A DNA stretch of 64,000 bases, from positions 172,746,516 to 172,810,515 of the forward strand of contig OX465281.1 in assembly GCA_949987705.1 (NCBI GenBank), read 5' to 3'. Made by a program: the position numbers and the translations under genes. The notes beneath the pieces are model-generated. The model saw nothing but the letters and a program-made list of their open reading frames with translations. It ran no database searches and was not told the origin of the DNA. Origin of the DNA: Thereva unica (lineage: Eukaryota > Arthropoda > Insecta > Diptera > Therevidae). Below are positions 20,600 to 30,176 of this stretch, piece after piece (within the stretch, counting starts at the first letter, position 1; each line of letters starts with the position of its first letter).

Positions 20600-20933
20600 A
20601 AGGTCATTACTCTTGTGTGACCTTATTTTAGAGAAAAAAAAAAAAAAATAAATATACTCTTGCACTCAAAATTAATCACGTATGTAATAATATTTTTGTA
20701 CTCGGTTGAACTAATTTGGTGTCAATAAATTCATTTAATGCCTATTTTGCAAAATCAGCGAATTCCGTAAGTGAAATTTTGAAATCAATAAAGCCTAAAT
20801 ATATCCGCTGATATTGAAAAATGGGCATTTATAGAAATTAATTTTTTACATTACATAAAAACCCTTACATCGCAAATAAGGTTCTTGTATATAAACCAGT
20901 AATGAAATAAAGATTTTTAGTTATTAACAAACA
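20574..20933 (+). repeat. Polypurine tract and 3' LTR of the BEL/Pao element
   Basis: CAACGGGGGCAGAA at 20574-20587 is a purine tract. It is followed by TGTACAATTTAAAAGG, the inferred LTR start (20588). AATAAA at 20906-20911 lies about 22 bases before ACA at 20931-20933, the inferred end, giving about 346 bp. With no 5' LTR in the window the ends are predictions. Confidence 0.55.
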
Positions 20934-20960
20934 AGTAACTGGTGCGTTTCAATTTTTAGA

Positions 20961-23909
20961 CCAGTCATTAGAGATTTTTTCGTGTTATAAAATTGTACAG
21001 CAAACTGCTTGCACTACTACTTCAGGGGTATCTCATAGATTACTAAAACCAAAAAACCAGCCAAAATTTACTCATGTGGAATTGTTTAAACAATAATTAG
21101 CAACAAAAATGGGTACTTTTTCCGTTTTTGGCGTATACAATAAAAAGTACTGGATGGATCACGTTACTCTCAACAGGATATTTGTAGAGAATTGAAAACC
21201 CTACAAAATGGGGTTTTCTAGACCTCGATCGGATACTTTTTTGCCGAGAAAAGCTAGAAAACCCCTTAAAAAGGCCATTTTTTCAAAAACTCATACCTCT
21301 GTTACTTTGCAATATTAGGGTATGATTTTTTGGGACATAATACCCTGGTACATATACTTTAAACTGCCAAAAGATGAAATTTGTCGCATGTATAGTTTCT
21401 GCATAATTGCAGTATAAACAAAATAGACCCTAATCTTGCACATTGCGCCAATATTAGCAGAGTGCCCCGATTGAAATTTCTGAAACGGTTTCTGAAAGTA
21501 TAGACTAGGGACTACAATTTGTCTATCTCACATTTTAATATAAGTTTGGAGAACAATGCTAAAAATGTTTTTGAAAATGGTACATAGGGCGAACATTCTA
21601 ATTCGAAACGTATCGGGCCTATATATCGCACTCTTAGAATGAAACTGACCTAACTCAAAAATTATAATTTGAGAGAAATGAACAAGAAAGTACAGTGTTC
21701 ATGCATAGTTGAATAGTGCGATCAACAAAAGTGACCTATATATACGTGGTCCCCTTTTTTACACATAGTTCGGGCTATTTCTCACCCTAGAGTTTTAGAG
21801 TTAGAGGGCTTTTTAAGGGTCAGTTTATATCAAATGAAGTTAAAGGAATTTTGAGTTAGGTCACTTTCATTCTAAGTGTGCGATATGTTGTGGGTGTGAG
21901 TATACTTCTTGTACGTGCAGGAAGCATGGTTTACAATGCTCAAACTTGTGCGCAAACTGTACCCAAATAATGTGCTCTAACATATCTATAGAAGATATTT
22001 GCATAGAAGAAGATAAAAATCAATTATAAAATAATTTATACGAATTAAGCTACAAATAGAATGATGATCGCGAGAATGAAAATAAAAGTATAGATGTAAG
22101 GTAGCTAAGCGAGGAAGAGACTGTTGCACAAAAAAGCATGATGCTTAAGCTGGTTATTTTGGGTGACTTCGTAAATGCCAACAAACTGTGTCAAAAAACA
22201 GTATTAATGCAGTCAAATCAAAGTTCAGTAAAAGCCTAGACAAAGTTGTGCAGTTTTAAATTTGACATTTATGAAGTGTACTTTTTTTACTTTTTTACAA
22301 AATGGATAAAAAGTTATTCTAATCAGCTCTACAGCTGCAGAAAACATTAAGTGGCCTACAAATACAAGGCAGGTCATGGAGGAATTTTTCAATTTACGTA
22401 AAACGCCTTTTCCTTTTGTCATTTTGCGTTTATTCCGCGCACTTTGCCGATTTTTTACACTTTGCATCATAGCTATTCATGATGCCGAACTTCCCATTTC
22501 AATGCAAATATTTGGCGTTTACGATGCAATTATGAATACACTGCTTTAAAACTGTGACATTTATGAAGTCTTGACTTAAACCGACTGCTTAAATTTTACA
22601 TTTACGAAGTCACCCTTTATTGCATATTTCTTAGTTGATGCCTTTTATTTTTTTCCATTGAATAAACTGTAAAATGTTTATAATATTATTAATAATTATT
22701 TATTTTCAATCAAATTAAGCATTGATTCCAAATAACGTATGTTCGCAATATATAATAAAAAAAATGTAATGTACCTGTTACCATTATAAAAAAATACGAT
22801 AGGGTATTTTGTTAAATAACACTTTCCCTTAATAAGTATCTGTTCAATTAAATATATGTAGATTCCGACTTATATATTTATTACTTTAAGGAAAGAAGGT
22901 TTACTCCAATAGGACTTAGATAGAGTATTTTCCATTTAATTTATAAAAAAAATAAATTATTCTTCATGCATTTAGCTTTCATGAAGTTCATTTACCATGA
23001 AGTTGTCAGTACTAGTACTGGGCTCCATGCGCTTAAAGGCAACTCAAATATTCAATTCACTTGCAAAAATGCACGAAGCTTCACATGCTTATTAGCTACA
23101 TATTACACTTTTTTTATATGGATCAAATCGTCACATGATGCTTTGTTACATTTATCATCAAGCAATAGTGACGAAAAACTGCATATGAAGCTTTGGTATG
23201 CGGCCGGGCTAACGCCTCCTTCGTTGCTTTATATCCCGCTACCTCGAAACTTCTCGAATTAGAATGTTCGCCCTATGTACCATTTTCAAAAGCATTTTTA
23301 GCATTGTTCTCAAAACTTATATTAAAATGTGAGATAGACAAATTGTAGTCCCTAGCCTATACTTTCAGAAACCGTTTCAGAAATTTCAATCGGGGCACTC
23401 TGCTAATATTGGCGCAATGTGCAAGATTAGGGTCTATTTTGTTTATACTGCAATTATGCAGAAACTATACATGCGACAAATTTCATCTTTTGGCAGTTTA
23501 AAGTATATGTACCAGGGTATTATGTCCCAAAAAATCATACCCTAATATTGCAAAGTAACAGAGGTATGAGTTTTTGAAAAAATGGCCTTTTTAAGGGGTT
23601 TTCTAGCTTTTCTCGGCGAAAAAGTATCCGATCGAGGTCTAGAAAACCCCATTTTGTAGGGTTTTCAATTCTCTACAAATATCCTGTTGAGAGTAACGTG
23701 ATCCATCCAGTACTTTTTATTGTATACGCCAAAAACGGAAAAAGTACCCATTTTTGTTGCTAATTATTGTTTAAACAATTCCACATGAGTAAATTTTGGC
23801 TGGTTTTTTGGTTTTAGTAATCTATGAGATACCCCTGAAGTAGTAGTGCAAGCAGTTTGCTGTACAATTTTATAACAAAATCTACCGTTTTGTTCGCTCT
23901 AATGACTGG
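20961..23909. mobile_element. DNA transposon with ~650-bp inverted repeats (foldback type)
   Basis: The arm 20961-21605 is an almost exact inverse of 23255-23909. Outer ends read CCAGTCATTAGAG; inner ends read GAACATTCTAATTCG. Inside, a second smaller inverted pair (about 21618-21668 and 21849-21895, sharing TTAGAATGAAA and ACCTAACTCAAAA) sits next to the left arm. The 1.65-kb centre holds a Cys-rich remnant and short decayed frames but no recognisable transposase. I could not identify a target duplication. Differences between the arms are few, so it is not very old. Confidence 0.85.
21889..22029 (+). pseudogene. Cys-rich (Tesmin/TSO1 CXC-like) fragment
   Basis: An open stretch without its own ATG reads CGCEYTSCTCRKHGLQCSNL then CANCTQIMCSN, ending at TAA. 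The spacing C-x-C-x4-C-x-C-x5-C-x3-C-x2-C-x4-C resembles the zinc-binding CXC repeat of Tesmin/TSO1 and of several transposon-encoded proteins. It is probably the C-terminal piece of the former transposon protein. Only 47 codons, so identity is tentative. Confidence 0.4.
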
Positions 23910-24718
23910 CCTATTTTCTTGTCGAGTTTTTTCTACATCCATCACTTACAGCACAAGTTTAAGCACTTGGGCTGAATTATATATCTGTACACTGGTTTTA
24001 AGTACCTGGGTACATTAACTTGGTATAGGTTTATGCACCTAAACCAAAAACAACATACAATCTCGTTGGCAGTTCATCCCGCTAACTTACACAGCGGTAA
24101 ACATATCGCTATAAAAAATTCAATGATTTAGGGTACATAAAAAATGTAGTTACCTATAAAAAACTTTTTATCCCCAAAAATAGTTCTAAATAAGGTCATT
24201 AATTTTGTAAAATTAGTGATCACTGTGTAATTCATAATTTGTCACCCCGTAAAAACCAATAAATATATTTCGGGTTGAAACGAAAATTGGCAACATTATA
24301 AGATGACACTACTGATTTGATCCTGGAAAGGGCAGTTGCTGTTTCCCGTTTTCGTGTTTCATCGTTTCATGTCTTAGCAGCTGGTCATACCGCCCGCACG
24401 AGCAATACAAAAATGTTCATATTATATTAATGAAAGATTTAAAATTCACTGTAACGCCTCTTTATAAATAGCACTCGATGTTTCCCTTGTAAACAACGTT
24501 TTACGCATTACTAAGTTGAGTCGACTTAGTTGAGTTGATATTTTGTAAATCGTCATAAAGGTCGCTCATCACAATTTCTGTGTCTATTACGAACTTTCAA
24601 AGAGCAGCCAGCAGCTCTATGTCATGATAATCATTATTCTCAAAGCATTTTCTATATCCTATATTGAGGAGAATAGTATAGTAGTATATAATTCCCACTC
24701 AGAACGATCCGGGATAAT
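23910..24718. other. Intergenic, no gene seen
   Basis: AT-rich, no recognisable coding motif. It separates the foldback element from the tail of LINE C. Confidence 0.45.
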
Positions 24719-27700
24719 TTTTTTTTTTTTTTATGTGATAGTCTAAGCTTAGGTGTCATCCTTTGTACTACTAGTCCGTCATGTCGTACACGTCATGGTG
24801 CAATGTCTAGTAGTAAACTTAGCTCGAAGGATAGAGAGAGATAGGATAGATTAGGGGGAGTCGGGTGGGTGTTGGAGGAGATGGTGGTGAACCTTGCGCT
24901 TGAACTCTTGGGTGTTGTATGAGTTCGGGAATATTGACTGAGGTAAGTTGTTCCACAGTCGTGTTGTTCTTGTTATAAACGAATTTCTAAATCGGAGTGT
25001 GCGCGAACATAAGGGCTGTAGACTATAAGGGTGAGCCGAGCGGGCAAGTCTAGTGTTGCGGGAGAAAAGTTGCCGTGGAGGCATGAGGTTACTTATTTCA
25101 GAAGAGCAATCGTTGTGGTAAAATCGGTAAAATTTTGTAAGGGCTGCTACATTCCTACGGTGGCTTAATGAGTCAATTGAGGAGCAAATGGCGCTATCGC
25201 CAATAAGTTTGAGAGCGCGACTTTGCACCTTGTCCAGCCAGGCTAAGGTGGTTTTCGGGGCCCCAGCCCAAATATGCGAGTTGTATTCGAGGCGGGGACG
25301 AATGTAGGACTTGTATATTGTAGCCCTGGCCGACGGCTGAAGGAGGAATTTGCATCTTTTCAGGAATCCCAGGCATTGCGATGCTTGTTTAGCGGTTTGG
25401 AATATGTGGTTATTCCACCGCAGATCATCGGATAGTGTTATGCCTAGGATGTTTAAAGATGGTTCTGCCGTTAGGTTTTTATTGTCCACTGAAATAGAAG
25501 GAGGGTCGGTGTAGGTTTTATTAGAGATGAGACAGTACTTCGTTTTGGATGCATTGAATTCGACACGGTTCTTGCGGCCCCATTCAAGAATTCGTTCGAT
25601 GTCCCTGTTGATTGAGATGGACATGAGATTGCGATAATGCAGACAAGGTCTGGCGCGTGCTTGTCCTACAGTATCGAAGCCATAGGAGTACCGTAGTGTA
25701 CTGTCATCGGCAAAGCAGTGAAGTGGGTTGGAAGGGATTGAGAGCAGGTCGTTTATAAAAATTAGGAAGAGAGGTGGTGATAGAATTGAGCCCTGGGGAA
25801 CACCTGCGGAGATGGTGTGGGGGTCGGATTCGACGCCATCCAATACTACCTTGATTGAACGGCCAGAAAGGAAGCTCTTAATCCAGTTCCTTAGAACGAA
25901 GTCAATACCAATAGCCTGGAGTTTGGTTAACAGAGCGGGGTGCCACACTCTGTCAAAAGCCTTGGAGATATCTAAAGCAACCAGGCCAGATTCACCAAAT
26001 CGGTGTATACTTTGGTTGAGGTGTTCAGTTAGGCAAACAAGGAGGTCGCCAGTAGATCTTTTTGGTCTAAAGCCGTACTGTTTGTCATTTAATATTTTGT
26101 GGTGCTCAAGATATCTCAAAAGCCTCTTGTTTATTATTGTCTCCATCACTTTGGAGAGAATAGAAGTAATTGCTATTGGGCGGTAGTTTTCGGGGTCACT
26201 AGCGTCACCTTTTTTTGGTATGGGCTGAACATGGGCCAGTTTCCAGGAGTCGGGATAGACTCCGGAGAAGTAGGATAGGGCGAAAAGTTTGCGCAGAGGT
26301 TTAGCCAAAGGTGAGGCACATTTTTTAAGAACCATAGGGGGAATATTGTCTGGGCCAGTGGATTTATTGGAGTCAAGCTCTTTGAGACACCTATACACTT
26401 CACGTGTTCTGAAGAAAACTCCGTCCATTGAGTGGGTGGAACACTCGATGGCTGGTGGTTGCGTGTCAGCATAGGGTAAGGAAGAGTTTGCGGCGAACAG
26501 AGATGCGAGTAAGTCGGCCTTGGGTTTGCTTTCTGCTATCACCTGCCTATTGTAGATGAATGGAGGCGTTGTGTGTGAGGTAAAGTTCTTCCTGATGGAG
26601 GTTACCAAGGACCAAAAATTTTTACTGCCAGCAGTGGAGTTAATGAGTTTGTTTCTCAGCCTGTCATCGTATAATTCCTTGACTTTCCTGATGGTGGATT
26701 TACAGGAATTTCTCAACCTTATGTACTCACGTCTAGATAGTTCGCTCGGAGAATGTCTGTACTCTCTGTAGGCGGCTTCTTTAGTTTTAATTGCATTCAT
26801 GCATTCCCGATTAAACCATCCATGCTGCCTAGGCTTTATGGATTTGGAGGAATGAGGAATGAATAGGTGCATACCAGCCAATATAATGTTGGTAATACAG
26901 AGAGCGGCAAAGTTGACATCGCGGTTCTGGAAACATAGATCCCAGTCAGTAGATTGAAAAAAGCGAATCAGCCCCCACCAGTTGGCCTTCCCATAATGCC
27001 AAACGGTTCTCCTAGGAGCTGGCGTAGTTGGGGTAGGAGATCGATATGGGAAGTGGGCGCTGATTAGACAGTGATCCGAGTTGCCCAGAGGAGAGTCAAT
27101 TTCGACGGAGTATTTTGTTGGGTGCGAGGTAAGAAAAAGATCAAGGAGGTGGCGTCCTTGACCGGCAGTGTCAGGAATACGTGTAGGACCGTTGACAATT
27201 TGGTATAGGTTATTTGTCTCAGCAAAGAGCTCAGCATCCCTGCCAGAAACACTGGTGCCATTTGAGTAATTCAGCCAATTTACGTTGTGAACGTTGAAAT
27301 CACCCGCAACAATGATCTCACAGTCCGGATGGGAGGATAAAAAACCGGAGATACGTTCAGAGATAGCGTCAAATGCTAAAGAGGAGGCTTCATTACTGAT
27401 ATTAGGACTCCTGTATAGAAAACAGAAGAAAATGACGTGCTTTGGAAGTAAAATTTTTAGACCGAGATGGTTGAAATCAGGAGTTGTACTATTGTACACC
27501 TTCTGGAAGGCTACGTCTTTCCTAATATAAATGGCAATTCCCCTATGAGGGGAGAGGTTGTGCACTAATGTGTACCCAGAAACCTGGAAACGATCTAAAT
27601 CATCGTTAGGTAATATTTGGGTTTCACTTAGTGCGAAGATTGGGGGGGAAAAAACGCAGAGATGGCACCTCACCGAATAGAAATTCGCTTGCAGCCCACG

Positions 27701-28040
27701 GATGTTGGTGCAGTCAATACAAAAATTTTTGTATCGAGGCTTAGTATGTACAAGGTCAACCTCCGTCGTAACCGGCACTGCCATTGTCATGACCATCGGG
27801 GCTATCGGGATACTCCTTGCTGGAGTGTTATGCCTCCTAACGCAAGAAGAATCCCGTCAGCTGACCGATACTGGCACTGCCGCCGGCGGTGCCGAGACCG
27901 GGATGTGGGAAGAAGGAAAGAACTTACTTACTTGTGCAGTCAGTCAGTTCAATCACTGTCGGTGCGGGAGTTGATGACACCTTCACTCGCATGCCAATAC
28001 ACGTCACTTTATTGATTTTTTTTTATTTTCACTTAGTTAT
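24719..28040 (-). mobile_element. LINE C, Jockey/CR1/I-like non-LTR retrotransposon
   Basis: The minus strand runs from a 5' region near 28040-27800 through one long ORF to a 3' end CTTAGACTATCACAT followed by oligo-A (24733-24719). The 3' end and a 5' segment (around AGGAGGCATAACACTCCAGC at 27837-27818) both recur in the SINE at 57343-57827. No ORF1 is visible. A second, decayed piece of the same family lies at 62576-62740. LINE A starts its poly-A immediately to the right. Confidence 0.85.
24851..27796 (-). CDS. LINE C endonuclease-reverse transcriptase (981 aa, open)
   Basis: The N-terminal half (about 30-245) is an apurinic-type endonuclease: CTNIRGLQANF, LSETQILPND, IVAGDFNVHNVNW, LLDLFLTSHPT and the catalytic NSDHCLISAHF. 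RT spans about 470-770: PIPKKGDASDPENYRPIAI, YGFRPKRSTGDLL, VALDISKAFDRVWH, SAGVPQGSILSPPLFLIFIN and the active site CFADDSTL (FADD). The C-terminal region (790-981) has the helical thumb and the Trp-rich tail typical of these LINEs. The protein nicks target DNA and copies its own RNA from the nick. The ORF has no stop. The first ATG follows shortly after a shared 5' leader segment. Clade is Jockey/CR1/I-like; I cannot name it more closely. Confidence 0.87.
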   Translation of the reverse strand: MVMTMAVPVTTEVDLVHTKPRYKNFCIDCTNIRGLQANFYSVRCHLCVFSPPIFALSETQILPNDDLDRFQVSGYTLVHNLSPHRGIAIYIRKDVAFQKVYNSTTPDFNHLGLKILLPKHVIFFCFLYRSPNISNEASSLAFDAISERISGFLSSHPDCEIIVAGDFNVHNVNWLNYSNGTSVSGRDAELFAETNNLYQIVNGPTRIPDTAGQGRHLLDLFLTSHPTKYSVEIDSPLGNSDHCLISAHFPYRSPTPTTPAPRRTVWHYGKANWWGLIRFFQSTDWDLCFQNRDVNFAALCITNIILAGMHLFIPHSSKSIKPRQHGWFNRECMNAIKTKEAAYREYRHSPSELSRREYIRLRNSCKSTIRKVKELYDDRLRNKLINSTAGSKNFWSLVTSIRKNFTSHTTPPFIYNRQVIAESKPKADLLASLFAANSSLPYADTQPPAIECSTHSMDGVFFRTREVYRCLKELDSNKSTGPDNIPPMVLKKCASPLAKPLRKLFALSYFSGVYPDSWKLAHVQPIPKKGDASDPENYRPIAITSILSKVMETIINKRLLRYLEHHKILNDKQYGFRPKRSTGDLLVCLTEHLNQSIHRFGESGLVALDISKAFDRVWHPALLTKLQAIGIDFVLRNWIKSFLSGRSIKVVLDGVESDPHTISAGVPQGSILSPPLFLIFINDLLSIPSNPLHCFADDSTLRYSYGFDTVGQARARPCLHYRNLMSISINRDIERILEWGRKNRVEFNASKTKYCLISNKTYTDPPSISVDNKNLTAEPSLNILGITLSDDLRWNNHIFQTAKQASQCLGFLKRCKFLLQPSARATIYKSYIRPRLEYNSHIWAGAPKTTLAWLDKVQSRALKLIGDSAICSSIDSLSHRRNVAALTKFYRFYHNDCSSEISNLMPPRQLFSRNTRLARSAHPYSLQPLCSRTLRFRNSFITRTTRLWNNLPQSIFPNSYNTQEFKRKVHHHLLQHPPDSP

Positions 28041-28045
28041 TGTTT

Positions 28046-29844
28046 TTTTTTTTTTTTTTTTCAGTAGATGGTAATTCGGAATTTATTAATTGATTGTTTA
28101 ATTATTGTAACTTCACAAAAACAGAAAGTTGCCGTTTCGACACGGAACAAAGAGACGAATTTCACTCAGTTTGATTATACTAAACGGTACAGCACGAGAC
28201 AATTTTTAAAATCGAATTGCCTGGGTGACCGGCGACAGCGCACCCCGCACGTCCGCACACCGTGCTAGCTTAGCCCAGACTGAGACAATTGCTCTGAATT
28301 TCCTTTGGAACCGCAGTTCACTAACCATGTGGTCGGATACGCGGCAAATGGAAATGTTTGGGATATTGTTAAGGATATCCATGTGTCCTTTGACCGTATA
28401 GGGCCAGTTGGATGAGATCTGAAGTCTCAAGGCACTTATGGCGGCGGATTTCCATATGGAGATATGCAAAGGAGTCAATCCAATGATTGCCTCCATTGCA
28501 GCTGTGGGACAGGTCCGCATAGCCCCGGTAATGGAGAGGCAAGCAAGCCGTTGCAGTTTGCTGCACTTGAGGATCGAGGTAACCTGTTTAGTCTTGGGCC
28601 ACCAAACTATAGCGGCATAAGTCAAAATGGGTTTTACGATCGTATTGTACATCCAGTACATCATTTGTGGTGTACGACCCAAGTCTTACCCAGAAGCCTT
28701 TTGCAGGCCCATATGGCCCTAATGTATTTGGTAATGACGTAGTCAAGTTGAGCGTTCCAGTTCAGTCTCTTGTCTAGCTTTACTCCCAAATATTTGACTG
28801 AGTCTGAGTACTCAACTGTGGTATCCCGAATACAGATAGGACCTAGGTCCAATTTGTAACGTATCGAGAAAGGTACCAGGACAGCTTTATTTGGGTTAAT
28901 TGCTAGGCCCTCCTTGGTACACCATCTTTGAACTTCTCGTAGTGCTGTTCTCATGACCTCTGTAATGGTCAAATCGAATTTCCCAGAGACAATGATGGCA
29001 AGATCATCTGCATAGCCGATGACATCGAAACCAGATTCAGATAGTTTAGTCAAAAGTTCATCCACAACTAGTGACCAAAGTAATGGGGATAAAACTCCAC
29101 CTTGAGGGCAGCCCTTTATAGCTTTAACACTAATTGTGGAGACGCCTAAAGTAGAAGAAATGTCACGATCTACAAGCATTGCATTTATCCACTCAATCGT
29201 GTGAGGATCCAGGTTTCTGAGAGCCAGTGCTCTAGAGATAGAATCATAGCCAGTGTTATCGAAAGCACCTTCGATGTCAAGAAACGCACATACATAAAGC
29301 AGTTTCTTTGGCGAGGAAGGCTTTTTCGATTTTACTGACCAGGTGATGTAGAGCAATCTCTGTTGACTTACCCTTCGAGTAAGCGAACTGGGAGCTATGT
29401 AGAGGAAGGGAGAGCTCCAGCTTGCACCTAATGTGAAGGTCTAGCAGCCTTTCCATTTCGTTTTCAAAAGAGAAGAGGTTAAGCTGATAGGTCTGTACTA
29501 TTTAGGCAGCTCCAGGGGTCTGTTGCCCTGATTCGGGATAAAAACCACCACGACTTTCCTCCAGATGGTTGGAATATATCCCCAGTTGAAGCTGGCTCTA
29601 AAGAGGCAGACCAGGTTGTCGAGGATCAGATCAAGGCCCTTCTGAAGAAGTGCCGGAAAAATTCCATCTCCTCCCGGAGACTTATTAGGTTGAAAAGAGG
29701 CCACTGCCCATTTAACCTTGTCACGGTCGAAGATGTTCCCAGAAAGACTGCGGGAATGACGGTCTGGGATGGTCCTATGACTATACCCAGAACAATGGAT
29801 AAGTGGTCTGGAGGATTGACCCTGGAAAGTGCTCTCTGAGCAGG
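28046..29844 (-). pseudogene. LINE A (LOA/R1-like), 3' part: reverse transcriptase, decayed
   Basis: Read on the minus strand from 29844. Fingers block FQPNKSPGGDGIFPALLQKG with WRKVVVVFIPNQGN (29704-29498). Then, in another frame, FLDIEGAFDNTGYDSISRAL, KGCPQGGVLSPLLWSLVVDE and the active site VIGYADDLAIIV (29356-28661). A C-terminal part follows in a further frame (28682-28206), with TYAAIVWWPKT and RLACLSITGAMRTCPTAAME. FLDIEGAFDNT and the GYADD style fit the LOA/R1/Jockey group. Several frameshifts and stops. The 3' end is an oligo-A at 28063-28046 (oligo-T on +). The rest of this element is at 34431-36370, beyond the LINE B insertion. Confidence 0.82.
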
Positions 29845-30176
29845 TATATTATTATATTATATTATTATTATTATTATTTATTGGCCAATCATTGTACACA
29901 AGAATAAATCTTAAATTAGTACAACAAAAAGGTGGTATAACAAACAAAACATACTTAAAATAAAGAACTAAAATTAGAGTAAATAAATAAACAAAAAAAA
30001 GTCTTATAACGTGAATGAATTATAAAATAAGATACTAAATAAGAAGAAGAGAAAAAATAAAAAATAAATAACAAACGAGAAAAAAAAATTAAGTTTGAAT
30101 TTTGAATTTTGAGAGGAGAATGACAATTAAGAGAGTTATTATATGAGTGCAAGCAAATTGAGGTGGTATCCACAAT

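Larger units (their letters stand above)
13985..20933 (+). mobile_element. BEL/Pao LTR retrotransposon with env-like gene, 5'-truncated
   Basis: Order: end of gag with two zinc-binding motifs, protease, RT, RNase H, integrase, env-like ORF, purine tract, 3' LTR. The pol domain order and motifs (DAGSQIS protease, YVDD RT, VDFAGP integrase) are BEL/Pao. The 5' LTR and most of gag are missing. pol has at least three in-frame stops and at least two frameshifts. A repeat with 146-bp units is inserted in env at 19396-20410. This is an old, inactive copy. Confidence 0.88.

Noticed and set aside
20956..23912. Maverick/Polinton because of ~650-bp inverted ends
   Set aside because: The whole element is under 3 kb and encodes no polymerase, integrase or capsid protein.
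25728..26186. 152-codon plus-strand ORF
   Set aside because: Antisense shadow of LINE C RT.
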